Below, piece by piece: positions 55,993 to 64,000 of a DNA stretch of 64,000 bases (position 1 is its first letter; the number at the start of each line of letters is the position of its first letter). The translations under genes were made by a program, and so were the position numbers. Below the pieces are notes generated by a model. It had not been told where the DNA came from and searched no databases. It was given only the letters and a program-made list of their open reading frames with translations. The stretch is from Methanococcoides sp. (GTDB taxonomy: Archaea > Halobacteriota > Methanosarcinia > Methanosarcinales > Methanosarcinaceae), in NCBI GenBank assembly GCA_021108275.1, contig JAIORD010000042.1, positions 1 through 64,000 of the forward strand. The letters run 5' to 3'.

Positions 55993-56505
55993 TTAGTCCT
56001 GTGTTCTTCTCAACACAGTCTTTATCCTTGCTTTCAGTTCTTTCAGATTGAACGGCTTGGTCATGTAGTCATCAGCGCCAATATCCAGACCCTCTACCTT
56101 GTCATTGATCTCTCCCTTTGCTGTGAGCATGATCACAGGTATGTTCTCATAGAGAGGTTCTTCTTTCAATCTCCTGCATACTTCAAAGCCGTCCATATCA
56201 GGCATCATAACATCAAGAAGGATCACATCGGGTATATTGGACTTAAGCACATCAAAGGCCATGGCTCCGTTGTTCGCTTCAATGACATTGTATCCGTCTG
56301 CTTCGAGGGCTCTCTTGGTAGCAATAACAGCATCTGGTTCATCATCTACAATAAGGACCTTATGTCTTGTATCCGACAGGCTCTCAATGGTCTTGGTCAC
56401 TATGTCCTCAGAAACCGAAAGTTGATCTGCTATCTCCTTTGCACTGATCTCAGGCTGCTGTTCGAGAAGTCTCAGTATGTCTTTTTCAAGCGTTTCTCTT
56501 TCCAT
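55993..56505 (-). CDS. Response regulator with N-terminal helix-turn-helix
   Basis: About 170 residues. Residues 1-45 form a small winged-helix-like segment (ISAKEIADQLSVSEDIVTKTIESL), unusual at the N-terminal side; then a receiver domain with the acidic pair in IVDDEPD, the phospho-acceptor in VILLDVMMPDMDG (about residue 92) and the lysine in DDYMTKPF. No further output domain. ATG 56505 has GTGGT upstream. Partner of the downstream kinase. Confidence 0.88.
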   Translation of the reverse strand: MERETLEKDILRLLEQQPEISAKEIADQLSVSEDIVTKTIESLSDTRHKVLIVDDEPDAVIATKRALEADGYNVIEANNGAMAFDVLKSNIPDVILLDVMMPDMDGFEVCRRLKEEPLYENIPVIMLTAKGEINDKVEGLDIGADDYMTKPFNLKELKARIKTVLRRTQD

Positions 56506-56655
56506 ATATACCACAACTTTCAAATGTATCTAAACATAAATGGATGATATTATTAAAGCCTTTCTAAATATGATAAGGTCTATTCATATATTGTATCAAT
56601 AGCCAATTATGAGAAAGCCTTATAAATTATTATCGTATATTTAAGGGTGATGTCA

Positions 56656-56937
56656 ATGGACGCTCTTGAGAAAATATTTGGAAAGACTGCACAGATAACG
56701 GTTCTGAAGAACCTAATTCAGCATAAAGGAGAATCTACTTATCTCTCTGGTATTGCGGAAGAGACTGGTCTGTCCCACTCAAGCGTTGCCAGGGTGATCG
56801 AACCCCTTCTCAAATGCAACATCGTCATTGAAAAGCGTCTTGGGAAGCAGATCCGCACCTTCAGTCTGAATCTTGACAGTGAACTTACCAATCATATCCT
56901 TGATTTCTACGGACGGCTCGAAAAGATGAAACTCTGA
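56656..56937 (+). CDS. Winged-helix transcriptional regulator
   Basis: The 93-residue protein is a single winged helix: KTAQITVLKNLIQHKGESTYLSGIAEETGLSHSSVARVIEPLLKCNIV, then a wing EKRLGKQIRTFSLN and a C-terminal helix. Start by GGTGAT at 56645-56650. It is divergent from the response regulator and convergent with the ABC operon, whose regulator it may be (inference). Confidence 0.82.
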   Translation: MDALEKIFGKTAQITVLKNLIQHKGESTYLSGIAEETGLSHSSVARVIEPLLKCNIVIEKRLGKQIRTFSLNLDSELTNHILDFYGRLEKMKL

Positions 56938-56970
56938 TCATTTCTTCTCTATTTTTCAACTCAACTTTCA

Positions 56971-57750
56971 TTATTCCCGTTGAATACCGTTGTCGTATTC
57001 TTCGATATACTCTGCACCCTTGGGTGCGACCTTCTCGATGGTTCCTGTAGTTTCTTCTTCATCCAGTTCGATATCATCAAAACTGGTGTAATCGCTTTCA
57101 TTGGTCATATATGAATTTGCATTCCCAAGCAGGTTCTTTGCAAGAATTCCTGAAAGTTTTGCCATCCAGTTCATAAAATGCAGTGAAATTATCCCAAATA
57201 TCATCCCAAAGAACATCATCATCAAAGCACTAGCAAAAGAATCGATGACGAACGTGCTGGTCCCAATACTGTAACCGATATCGGTAAGTTTGTAAGCAAA
57301 GGGTGTTGCAATAAAAGCAAGAGTGATGCCTATCAATGTGAAGGAAACTATCAATGTAAATATGCCCAATGGGAACTTAATGAAAAGGAACACAAGTCCT
57401 TTCCATGTCACAGGATTTAGGATATAGCCCTTTATCTTCTCCAAGCTCTTCTGTTTTCCTACACAACGATTCTCCATGGGTGGTATGTCCACTCCCAGAA
57501 GCCAGATCGCAAGCTGCCTTTCAAAAGCGGCAAGTTCCCACCATGCAACGAGCATCAAAAGCAGGATTGGAAGTCCGATAAGGGTTATAGAAAGACCTAA
57601 TCCCATGGAAAGTCCGGTCACAAGGAATATGAAATAGGCTGTTCCAAGGGGGAATGTGAACAAAAGGTACGTCAGATTCAGATAGGTCTGTTTTTTAGTG
57701 ACCACTCCGAAAAGATCACGTATCCATTTTGTTATATCATTTAGACCCAT
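56971..57750 (-). CDS. Putative sensor-domain membrane protein
   Basis: The 259-residue protein has four or more membrane helices in two similar halves (TYLNLTYLLFTFPLGTAYF and TWKGLVFLFIKFPLGIFTLI), the pattern of the bacterial/archaeal 'putative sensor' domain (pfam13796). The C terminus is acidic. Last gene of the leftward ABC operon. AAGGAG precedes the ATG at 57750. Confidence 0.75.
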   Translation of the reverse strand: MGLNDITKWIRDLFGVVTKKQTYLNLTYLLFTFPLGTAYFIFLVTGLSMGLGLSITLIGLPILLLMLVAWWELAAFERQLAIWLLGVDIPPMENRCVGKQKSLEKIKGYILNPVTWKGLVFLFIKFPLGIFTLIVSFTLIGITLAFIATPFAYKLTDIGYSIGTSTFVIDSFASALMMMFFGMIFGIISLHFMNWMAKLSGILAKNLLGNANSYMTNESDYTSFDDIELDEEETTGTIEKVAPKGAEYIEEYDNGIQRE

Positions 57751-57801
57751 GTGGAACATTCTCCTTTATACCGATAATATTCGTATCATACATCAGCTGC
57801 A

Positions 57802-58032
57802 TCAGAAACCGCATTGCGTTTTTTTCTTCTGAATGTGAAATATCAGTGCACCTAATAATTGTGCAAATACTATAATAATGACCCATATAAGTTTATCATT
57901 TCCATGCGATGGCTCGTTCATAACACGATCGATAAGCATCCATATCCAGAAAATGGTACTTCCTATCGCAATCCCTGCAAATAGCAGAAACAGCAAAAAA
58001 TGTACCGGGAAGAATATCCAGCTATCGATCAT
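57802..58032 (-). CDS. PLDc_N-like small membrane protein
   Basis: A 76-residue protein with two membrane helices separated by a polar loop (WMLIDRVMNEPSHGNDKLIWVIIIVFAQLLGALIFHIQ); the second half is the N-terminal domain of cardiolipin synthase-type proteins, which also occurs alone. In line with the ABC operon genes. Confidence 0.75.
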   Translation of the reverse strand: MIDSWIFFPVHFLLFLLFAGIAIGSTIFWIWMLIDRVMNEPSHGNDKLIWVIIIVFAQLLGALIFHIQKKKTQCGF

Positions 58033-58068
58033 ATTATCTTCACCTTAGCACTTTATAGTTTCGTTCTT

Positions 58069-59283
58069 TCAATCATGTCTCAATGCATCGACAGGTTTCA
58101 TCTTAGCGGCTTTGTTCGCAGGATATGCTCCGGCTATCAGGCCTACGAATATGGATACAACAAAACCTGCGAATATCTTTGATGCAGGAAGCACTACTGG
58201 CAGGTTCATGAATGCTGCAGCTCCATAAGCTCCAGCACAACCAAGTATCACGCCAAGTACACCACCTATAGTTCCTACGACCGCTGATTCGACGATGAAC
58301 ATCGTAAGGACATCGAAATTGGAATACCCTATGGCCTTCATTAAACCTATCTCCGATGTACGTTCGGTAACTGTGACCAGCATAATGTTCATGATCCCGA
58401 TGGAACCTACAACAAGTGAAATGAATGCAACTGCTGTCAGAAGTCCGGAAAGAGCACTTGAAAGGGCGCCTGCATTCTCAAGCAACTCCTGCTGGTCCAC
58501 GATGAAATAAGGCTTGATATCATCTTCCTCCATATCCCTTGATGAGATTCCCAGATATCTTCCGAGTCTCTTATCTATCTCCTCGGATGTTTCGGTAACC
58601 GTCTCGATCGATTCCCCTTCAGCGAAGATGGTGGAATAATCACTGACCGAGAGGATCTCGTTCATGGTCGATATTGGAATGAATATCCTTTTGTCGGGAA
58701 CCATTCCTCCTGATATGAAGCTTGGTTCAGATTCTTGGACAATACCTTTGACCTGGAACGTCTGTGTTATCTCTCCTCCATCACGTGTTCGGAATGTAAT
58801 ATCTATCGAATTCTTATTCGATAACTTCCGGTCAAAAGTACCATCAGATACCTCATAACCTATCACAGCCACATACTGATCATTGTCTTTGATAAAGTTC
58901 CCTTCACTAAGTCCAATGTTGGCGACCTCATCATAGTCGCCTGTGACCCCCGTAATTGACACTCTCCGCGAATCTGACATATAAGTGACTTCCGCAACCT
59001 GCTCATTGATAGGTGAAGCCCTCAGCACTCCCGGGGTTTTCCTGACAACCTCCAGTTCGTTATCAAAGAAAGTGTTTGGTTCATTTGCACCCACATAGAT
59101 GAAATTAGAACCGATAGTTCCTATCTCTTCATCAAAATATTGATTAAAGCTCGCACCTAAGGAAACATTGGCGATGACAGCAGCCACTCCTATCACGATC
59201 CCCAGAGTTGTAAGCGTGGAACGAAGCTTGGAGCTAAAAATGCTTCCCAATGCGATTTCAAGTGACTGCTTCAGATCGACCAT
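58069..59283 (-). CDS. ABC transporter permease, MacB type
   Basis: The 404-residue protein has the MacB/FtsX layout: an N-terminal membrane helix (LTTLGIVIGVAAVIANVSLG), a large extracellular domain (about 45-270), and three C-terminal helices starting at AFISLVVGSIGIMNIMLVTVTERTSEIGLMKAIG, the family's most conserved segment. These transporters drive extracellular work or export of peptides and lipoproteins. Partner ATPase at 60565-61299. Confidence 0.88.
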   Translation of the reverse strand: MVDLKQSLEIALGSIFSSKLRSTLTTLGIVIGVAAVIANVSLGASFNQYFDEEIGTIGSNFIYVGANEPNTFFDNELEVVRKTPGVLRASPINEQVAEVTYMSDSRRVSITGVTGDYDEVANIGLSEGNFIKDNDQYVAVIGYEVSDGTFDRKLSNKNSIDITFRTRDGGEITQTFQVKGIVQESEPSFISGGMVPDKRIFIPISTMNEILSVSDYSTIFAEGESIETVTETSEEIDKRLGRYLGISSRDMEEDDIKPYFIVDQQELLENAGALSSALSGLLTAVAFISLVVGSIGIMNIMLVTVTERTSEIGLMKAIGYSNFDVLTMFIVESAVVGTIGGVLGVILGCAGAYGAAAFMNLPVVLPASKIFAGFVVSIFVGLIAGAYPANKAAKMKPVDALRHD

Positions 59284-59319
59284 TGTATTATCTCCTTTTG
59301 ATAGTGCACCTGACTTCGT

Positions 59320-60555
59320 TTAATCCTGTTTCCTTTTCTTGTAAATGAAAATCCCTGCTGCTGCCACTATCAAAATTACGAAAGCAATAGTTGTACTGCC
59401 AGTGCTGGTATCTGCCTTTTCTTCAACTATCTCAAGTTCGCCTACATTGGCAGATGTTGTGTGATCGTTAAACCCATTCCTGTATTCTGCTTCAAGGGTG
59501 AGTGGAGCTAGTTCTATTTCTTCATCTGCAACAGCGTTAAATTCAATTGTAAAAAGTTCATCCGGTTTCATCGAGCCGATAAAATACTCTGCAGGGGAGA
59601 ATTTGATTCCTTCAGCTATTGGTCTGACACTCACTGAAGATATCGTGTTCTGATGAAGATTCGCAACATCGAATTGTATCTTCCCTTCACTGTTAGTTAA
59701 TATCATGGACTTTGATGGTATCATCTTGAGGGATGAACTGTCAATGGTGACAGGTACTCTCCAGATGTTGTTATAAGAATATGAATTACCAATGATCGCA
59801 AGGTCAAGATAGTATGTCCCTTCCTGGACATCTTCTGGAACCTCTACATTGAATGTAAGGGTGACCGAGTTACCTGGTCCGACTATCCCGGCTTCTTGAA
59901 TTCCGCTGGTGACCTTGATACTGTCAGTACCTGTAAGACTTGCTGACTGGATACGTGCATTAGTGTCGTAATCCTCCCCCTCGAAATTGATGGTATTCTC
60001 TGATGCTGTATTTGTCAATTTGAAACTTATAGTACCTTTGTCTCCGGGACTGAACATATCTGGGGTGGATGTGGTCTCAGTAAGTTCAAGACTACCTTTA
60101 CTATCAAATGTGGTGGATCCTACCTTTATTTTAAAAGTGTCCTTTATCCAGGAACTGGTGTCCGTGCCTCTGTAATACACATCAAAAGAAGCGGTCCCGG
60201 GTTTTGCATTCTCATCTACATACAGGCGGAACTCCTGCACAGATGCACTGTCTGGTGAAAGTATGCCGATATTATTCTCAGCATTTTTTTCAGAATCAAG
60301 GGACAAAGGATATTCAGGAACAAGTTTTATTGTCACGTCATCGGACTGTCCTGACCTAAAGTTCTCCACCTTCACCCACACATCCACATATTGTCCTATC
60401 TCTGCCGGAAATGGCTCGTATTTCTGAACGCTGATATCCAGGCTTGTTACACTGCTCTCCTGTGCAGATGCGGAAGGCATTACCATTATCAAAAGGACCA
60501 TCATAACTGCAAAGACCGTTATTTCCTTCGTTATTCTCGAATTATCATTTCCCAT
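59320..60555 (-). CDS. Exported COG1361-like protein of the ABC operon
   Basis: The 411-residue protein has a signal peptide (residues about 10-31, ending SASA), three or so immunoglobulin-like beta domains with NEW3-type sequence (VDVWVKVENFRSGQSDDVTIKL; PGNSVTLTFNVEVPEDVQEGTYYLDLAI), and a C-terminal membrane anchor (TIAFVILIVAAAGIFIY) before KKRKQD. An extracellular surface protein placed between ATPase and permease genes, so probably the transporter's outside partner. Confidence 0.8.
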   Translation of the reverse strand: MGNDNSRITKEITVFAVMMVLLIMVMPSASAQESSVTSLDISVQKYEPFPAEIGQYVDVWVKVENFRSGQSDDVTIKLVPEYPLSLDSEKNAENNIGILSPDSASVQEFRLYVDENAKPGTASFDVYYRGTDTSSWIKDTFKIKVGSTTFDSKGSLELTETTSTPDMFSPGDKGTISFKLTNTASENTINFEGEDYDTNARIQSASLTGTDSIKVTSGIQEAGIVGPGNSVTLTFNVEVPEDVQEGTYYLDLAIIGNSYSYNNIWRVPVTIDSSSLKMIPSKSMILTNSEGKIQFDVANLHQNTISSVSVRPIAEGIKFSPAEYFIGSMKPDELFTIEFNAVADEEIELAPLTLEAEYRNGFNDHTTSANVGELEIVEEKADTSTGSTTIAFVILIVAAAGIFIYKKRKQD

Positions 60556-60564
60556 GTCATCACC

Positions 60565-61299
60565 TTAATTATTCTCTATATAGCCGTCTTTCACATGGAT
60601 GGTCCTGTCAGCATATGCTGATGTCTCAGGATTGTGTGTTATCATTATTATCGTGCTTCCATTCCTGTGAAGCTCGGAAAAGAGTTCCATTATCTCGACA
60701 CTTGTCTTCGAGTCGAGGTTCCCCGTAGGTTCATCTGCCAGAATGATGGCAGGCTCGTTGATGAGGGCTCTTGCGATAGCGACCCTCTGTGATTGTCCAC
60801 CTGAAAGCTCAGTAGGTCTGTGTTCCATGCGGTCATCCAGTCCTACCAGTTCCAGAAGATGTTTCGCACGTTGGTTCACGTTGACATCAATTCTGCGATT
60901 AGCGTGTGTTGGTAGAAGGACATTCTGTAAAGCTGTAAGTCTTGAAACAAGGTTGAAGTTCTGAAAAACAAAACCGATCTCTAATCCCCGAAGCTTTGCA
61001 AGTTCACTCTCGGAGATACTGTTTATGTCCTTGCCCATGACAAGGACCTGTCCTTCACTTGGTCTGTCAAGACATCCAAGCAGGTTCATAAGAGTGCTTT
61101 TGCCAGAACCCGATGGTCCCATGATCGCAATGAACTCTCCTTTTTTCACAGTGATGTTGATATCATGAAGGATAGGTACTTCCATGTCGGACAGATAATA
61201 GCTTTTTTTCAGGCCAATGGTCTCCATGACCATATCGGGTATGCCTTTCATTTTTTGTTCGGTCTGGTTGTTCAATACCTGTTCTTCCATGTGATGCAC
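60565..61299 (-). CDS. ABC transporter ATP-binding protein, MacB/LolD type
   Basis: The 244-residue ATPase has Walker A GPSGSGKST (about 56-64), Q loop FQNFN, signature LSGGQSQRVAIARAL (about 156-170) and Walker B IILADEPTGNLDS (about 176-188). First gene of the five-gene leftward operon; 9 bases from the next gene. Confidence 0.93.
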   Translation of the reverse strand: MHHMEEQVLNNQTEQKMKGIPDMVMETIGLKKSYYLSDMEVPILHDINITVKKGEFIAIMGPSGSGKSTLMNLLGCLDRPSEGQVLVMGKDINSISESELAKLRGLEIGFVFQNFNLVSRLTALQNVLLPTHANRRIDVNVNQRAKHLLELVGLDDRMEHRPTELSGGQSQRVAIARALINEPAIILADEPTGNLDSKTSVEIMELFSELHRNGSTIIMITHNPETSAYADRTIHVKDGYIENN

Positions 61300-61463
61300 A
61301 ATCCTGTCTATTTATCGACAAGATTTTCTATGCACATGTTTCTATATATAGTTTCCGACATTTTGCGCTTTGCCCGAAAATTGCCTTGAAATTTCCCGAT
61401 ACATTTTAATGCAGATTACAAGAGCGTCACAAATTTTTTATACATGCACTTCTACTAAAGATT

Positions 61464-62714
61464 ATGACCAAAACGAAAACTTTGTGGGTAGTTACATTGT
61501 GCATAATTACATCACTTTTTCTAGGTGGGTGTATTGAAGATCCGACTGTAAACACAAAGACTACAATCAATACAGATTCAGTTGAAGCGTATGATATTGC
61601 AACAGCAAACAATGCTTTTGCTTTTGACATGTATTCAGTGGTTAAAAATGAAAATGAAAATATCTTCTTCTCACCATACAGTATATTCACTGCAATGGCT
61701 ATTTGTTATGATGGTGCAGAAGGTTCTACAAAAAAGCAGATCTCAAATGTTTTTTACTATCCTCTAAGTAAACTTGTTCTTGAAGAGAGTTCAAAAGAGA
61801 TAACAGATACGATCAATTCTGACAACGATGCATACGATCTGAAAACTGCGAATGCACTATGGATCCTTGAAGAATATCCATTGAATGAACAGTATGTGTT
61901 CAATGCGGTAAACTATTATGGTGGAATGATAACACCACTTGATTTTGCAGGGCAACCAGAAGAGTCCAGACTTGTTATCAATAGTTGGGTTGAGAATAAA
62001 ACTAATGATAAAATAAAAGATCTGCTGGCTGAAGGAAGCATTGACGGAAATACAAGGCTGATAATTACCAATGCAGTTTATTTCAATGGCACGTGGTTAC
62101 AGGAGTTTGAAGAAATAGGCACTCGAAAAAGAGTATTCTATCTTTCCGACGGGAAGGGGAAGAAAGTTGACACAATGTATGTCATAGGTACATACAATTA
62201 TGGAGAAGATAAGAATGCCCAAATCTTAGAATTACCATATAAGGGTGATGACATCAGTATGTATATTATTCTTCCGTCCGACAACAACATTGAAGAATTT
62301 GAAAATGATCTTACGCTCGGTTATTACAATGAGCTAAAGGATAACCTTAATTCCGACGAAGTAAAAATCCTGTTGCCAAAGTTCACGTTTGAGACAAAGG
62401 CTAAATTAAATGAACCGTTGCAGGACATGGGAATTGTTGATGCTTTTGATTCTGGTATGGCTGATTTTTCAGGCATCAGTACCAGTGGTGGTCTATCCAT
62501 ATCTGAAGTAATTCATCAAGCATACATCGGTGTAAATGAAAAAGGAACTGAAGCTGCAGCAGCAACAGGAATCGAAATGAATAAAGGACTACCTTACTAC
62601 AAGTATGAGTTTACGGCAGACCATCCTTTCATGTTCTTCATCGAAGATAAGAGAACAGGTTCCATACTTTTCATGGGAAAAGTTGAAAGTCCTGAATATG
62701 AGGAAATGTCATAA
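61464..62714 (+). CDS. Serpin-family protease inhibitor lipoprotein
   Basis: The 416-residue protein starts with a lipoprotein signal peptide (ITSLFLGGC, Cys about residue 22), then a full serpin domain: NIFFSPYSIFTAMAICYDGA, the NAVYFNGTW motif, and the C-terminal hinge GVNEKGTEAAAATGIEM followed by DHPFMFFIEDKRTGSILFMGKV. The hinge alanines indicate an inhibitory serpin; the reactive bond would be near LPYYKY. Membrane-anchored on the cell surface. No ribosome site, so probably leaderless. Confidence 0.92.
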   Translation: MTKTKTLWVVTLCIITSLFLGGCIEDPTVNTKTTINTDSVEAYDIATANNAFAFDMYSVVKNENENIFFSPYSIFTAMAICYDGAEGSTKKQISNVFYYPLSKLVLEESSKEITDTINSDNDAYDLKTANALWILEEYPLNEQYVFNAVNYYGGMITPLDFAGQPEESRLVINSWVENKTNDKIKDLLAEGSIDGNTRLIITNAVYFNGTWLQEFEEIGTRKRVFYLSDGKGKKVDTMYVIGTYNYGEDKNAQILELPYKGDDISMYIILPSDNNIEEFENDLTLGYYNELKDNLNSDEVKILLPKFTFETKAKLNEPLQDMGIVDAFDSGMADFSGISTSGGLSISEVIHQAYIGVNEKGTEAAAATGIEMNKGLPYYKYEFTADHPFMFFIEDKRTGSILFMGKVESPEYEEMS

Positions 62715-62938
62715 CGACATTTTCTCCAATATCTTTCTCACTTCCTCCGTATTCAGTTCAAAATCTCATTCTTTCATTCGTTGACCAATAATTTTTACCG
62801 TTGACCGAAAAATACCCTCTTTATTGATCAAAGCGTACATTTTTACAAATGGATCATATAAAATTAGCAATCTATTAAAAAAAGAAAAGTATAAAGAACT
62901 TAATTATCCGTAGTTAAAAAGAAAGAGCTTCAGAATGA

Positions 62939-64000
62939 TCAATTGTCTTTCTGTCTGCTCTCTTCAAGTGCACTTTTGACTATCTTCATGGCACAGAGTT
63001 CACCGCACATGGAACACGCATCAGTACCGGTATTTCGGCTTTCCCTGATCTTGCGTGCCTTTTCACTGTCAATGGCAACTTCGTATTGGGTCTCCCAATC
63101 GAGTTCAGCACGTGCATGTGCCATCCTGTCATCTAGCTCACGTGCCTTTTCTTTCTGTCCCTCGCGGGTAAGATCGGCTGCATGTGCAGCGATATTTGTG
63201 ACAATAGCACCTTCGCGTATGTCATCTATGGTTGGCAATGCAAGATGTTCTGCCGGTGTTGTCATACAAAGGAAATCCGCTCCGTACATTCCTGCCAGTG
63301 TGCCACCAATAGCTCCGGTTATATGGTCATATCCTGGTGCAATATCGGTCACAAGAGGACCAAGCAAATAGAGTGGTGCACCGTGGCATAGTTCTTTCAT
63401 GGCTTTTACGCTAAGCTCTACTTCGTTCAAAGGTACATGTCCCGGACCTTCCACAAAGGTCTGCACATCCGATTCTCTTGCTTTGCTGACAAGTTCTCCG
63501 AGGGTGATGAACTCCATGAACTTTGGTGCATCGGATGCATCATGGATACAACCCGGTCTCATGCCATCGCCAAGACTTATCGTCAGATCGTATTCCTTGG
63601 CGATCTCCACAAGGTAGTCATATTCGGAATAGAACGGATTTTCCTGTTCATTGTGTATCATCCAAGCAATGGTGAAAGAACCGCCACGACTGACAACATT
63701 TGTGATCCTGTCGCCCTTTTTGAGCCTTTCCAATGCATTGTAGTTGACACCTGAATGTATAGTGACAAAATCGACTCCATCCTCAGCATGTTTGCGAACA
63801 GCATTGAACATGTCATCAGATGTCATATCGACCACAGTCTTATGGGATGCTGCTGCCTGGTATATTGGCACGGTTCCAATAGGCACATCCACTGCATCCA
63901 TTATCCTTGAACGTATCAGGTCGAGGTCGCCTCCGGTGGACAGGTCCATGATGGTATCTGCTCCGTATTCAACCGCTGTTTTTGCTTTATCGACCTCTTC
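62939..64000 (-). CDS. thiC: Phosphomethylpyrimidine synthase (partial, N terminus outside window)
   Basis: The 3' 353 codons of thiC, open to the window edge. ThiC is a radical SAM enzyme converting aminoimidazole ribotide to the pyrimidine of thiamine. Seen: [53 protein letters not shown] and the C-terminal cluster motif CSMCGELC. About 80 N-terminal residues are missing. Confidence 0.95.
   Translation of the reverse strand, partial: EEVDKAKTAVEYGADTIMDLSTGGDLDLIRSRIMDAVDVPIGTVPIYQAAASHKTVVDMTSDDMFNAVRKHAEDGVDFVTIHSGVNYNALERLKKGDRITNVVSRGGSFTIAWMIHNEQENPFYSEYDYLVEIAKEYDLTISLGDGMRPGCIHDASDAPKFMEFITLGELVSKARESDVQTFVEGPGHVPLNEVELSVKAMKELCHGAPLYLLGPLVTDIAPGYDHITGAIGGTLAGMYGADFLCMTTPAEHLALPTIDDIREGAIVTNIAAHAADLTREGQKEKARELDDRMAHARAELDWETQYEVAIDSEKARKIRESRNTGTDACSMCGELCAMKIVKSALEESRQKDN

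Overview
The window comes from a methanogenic archaeon of the order Methanosarcinales, most likely a Methanococcoides/Methanolobus-like methylotroph. Evidence: F420-dependent methylene-H4MPT dehydrogenase (mtd), O-phosphoseryl-tRNA synthetase (sepS), archaeosine transglycosylase (tgtA), Hef, the archaeal aromatic-pathway enzyme ADH synthase, GGTGA-type ribosome sites, TATA-box promoters, and no TAG stop codon at any confidently called gene whose end I checked. One sensor kinase carries an in-frame TAG, as expected where UAG can encode pyrrolysine. Genus is inference.

Layout. 1-543: tail of an rRNA cluster (3' end of one 5S gene, tRNA-Cys, an unexplained foldable segment, a complete second 5S). 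784-7370: a permease/thioredoxin/DGC-protein operon behind a palindromic operator, tgtA, and a tight UbiA prenyltransferase / geranylgeranyl reductase / radical SAM operon. 7628-23749: chromosomal housekeeping block (coiled-coil protein and serB, amtB-glnK, mtd, PAC2 and DUF473 proteins, sepS, hef, glyS, ADH synthase, dUTPase-family enzyme) with a candidate small RNA at 22081-22165. 23960-30692: MEDS-PAS histidine kinase interrupted by TAG, TPR protein, small DUF proteins, MFS exporter and CPBP protease.

30936-53118 is a 22.1-kb integrated element. It is bounded by 53-bp direct repeats derived from the 3' part of tRNA-Val(CAC), and its SSV-type integrase gene is cut in two by the attachment site: N-terminal part at the right end, C-terminal part at the left end, in the same frame, so excision would rebuild a 405-residue integrase. 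Its left half looks like a plasmid/virus replication module (ribbon-helix-helix protein, small paralogous proteins, a helicase-like ATPase with four cysteines, palindromes and iteron-like repeats). Its right half looks like a defence cargo: a RelA/SpoT-domain protein paired with a NA37/YejK-like protein, a second tyrosine recombinase, a zinc-ribbon + metallo-beta-lactamase pair, a complete type I restriction system with a YgjP-like metallopeptidase, and a predicted PD-(D/E)XK/DUF5655 protein. The RelA/NA37-like pair is the best candidate for an undescribed system.

53151-64000 returns to chromosome: a lipoprotein / Cache histidine kinase / response regulator operon, a five-gene MacB-type ABC transporter operon facing a small winged-helix regulator, a lipoprotein serpin, and the 3' part of thiC running off the window. 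All assignments are from reading the sequence; no database search was run.
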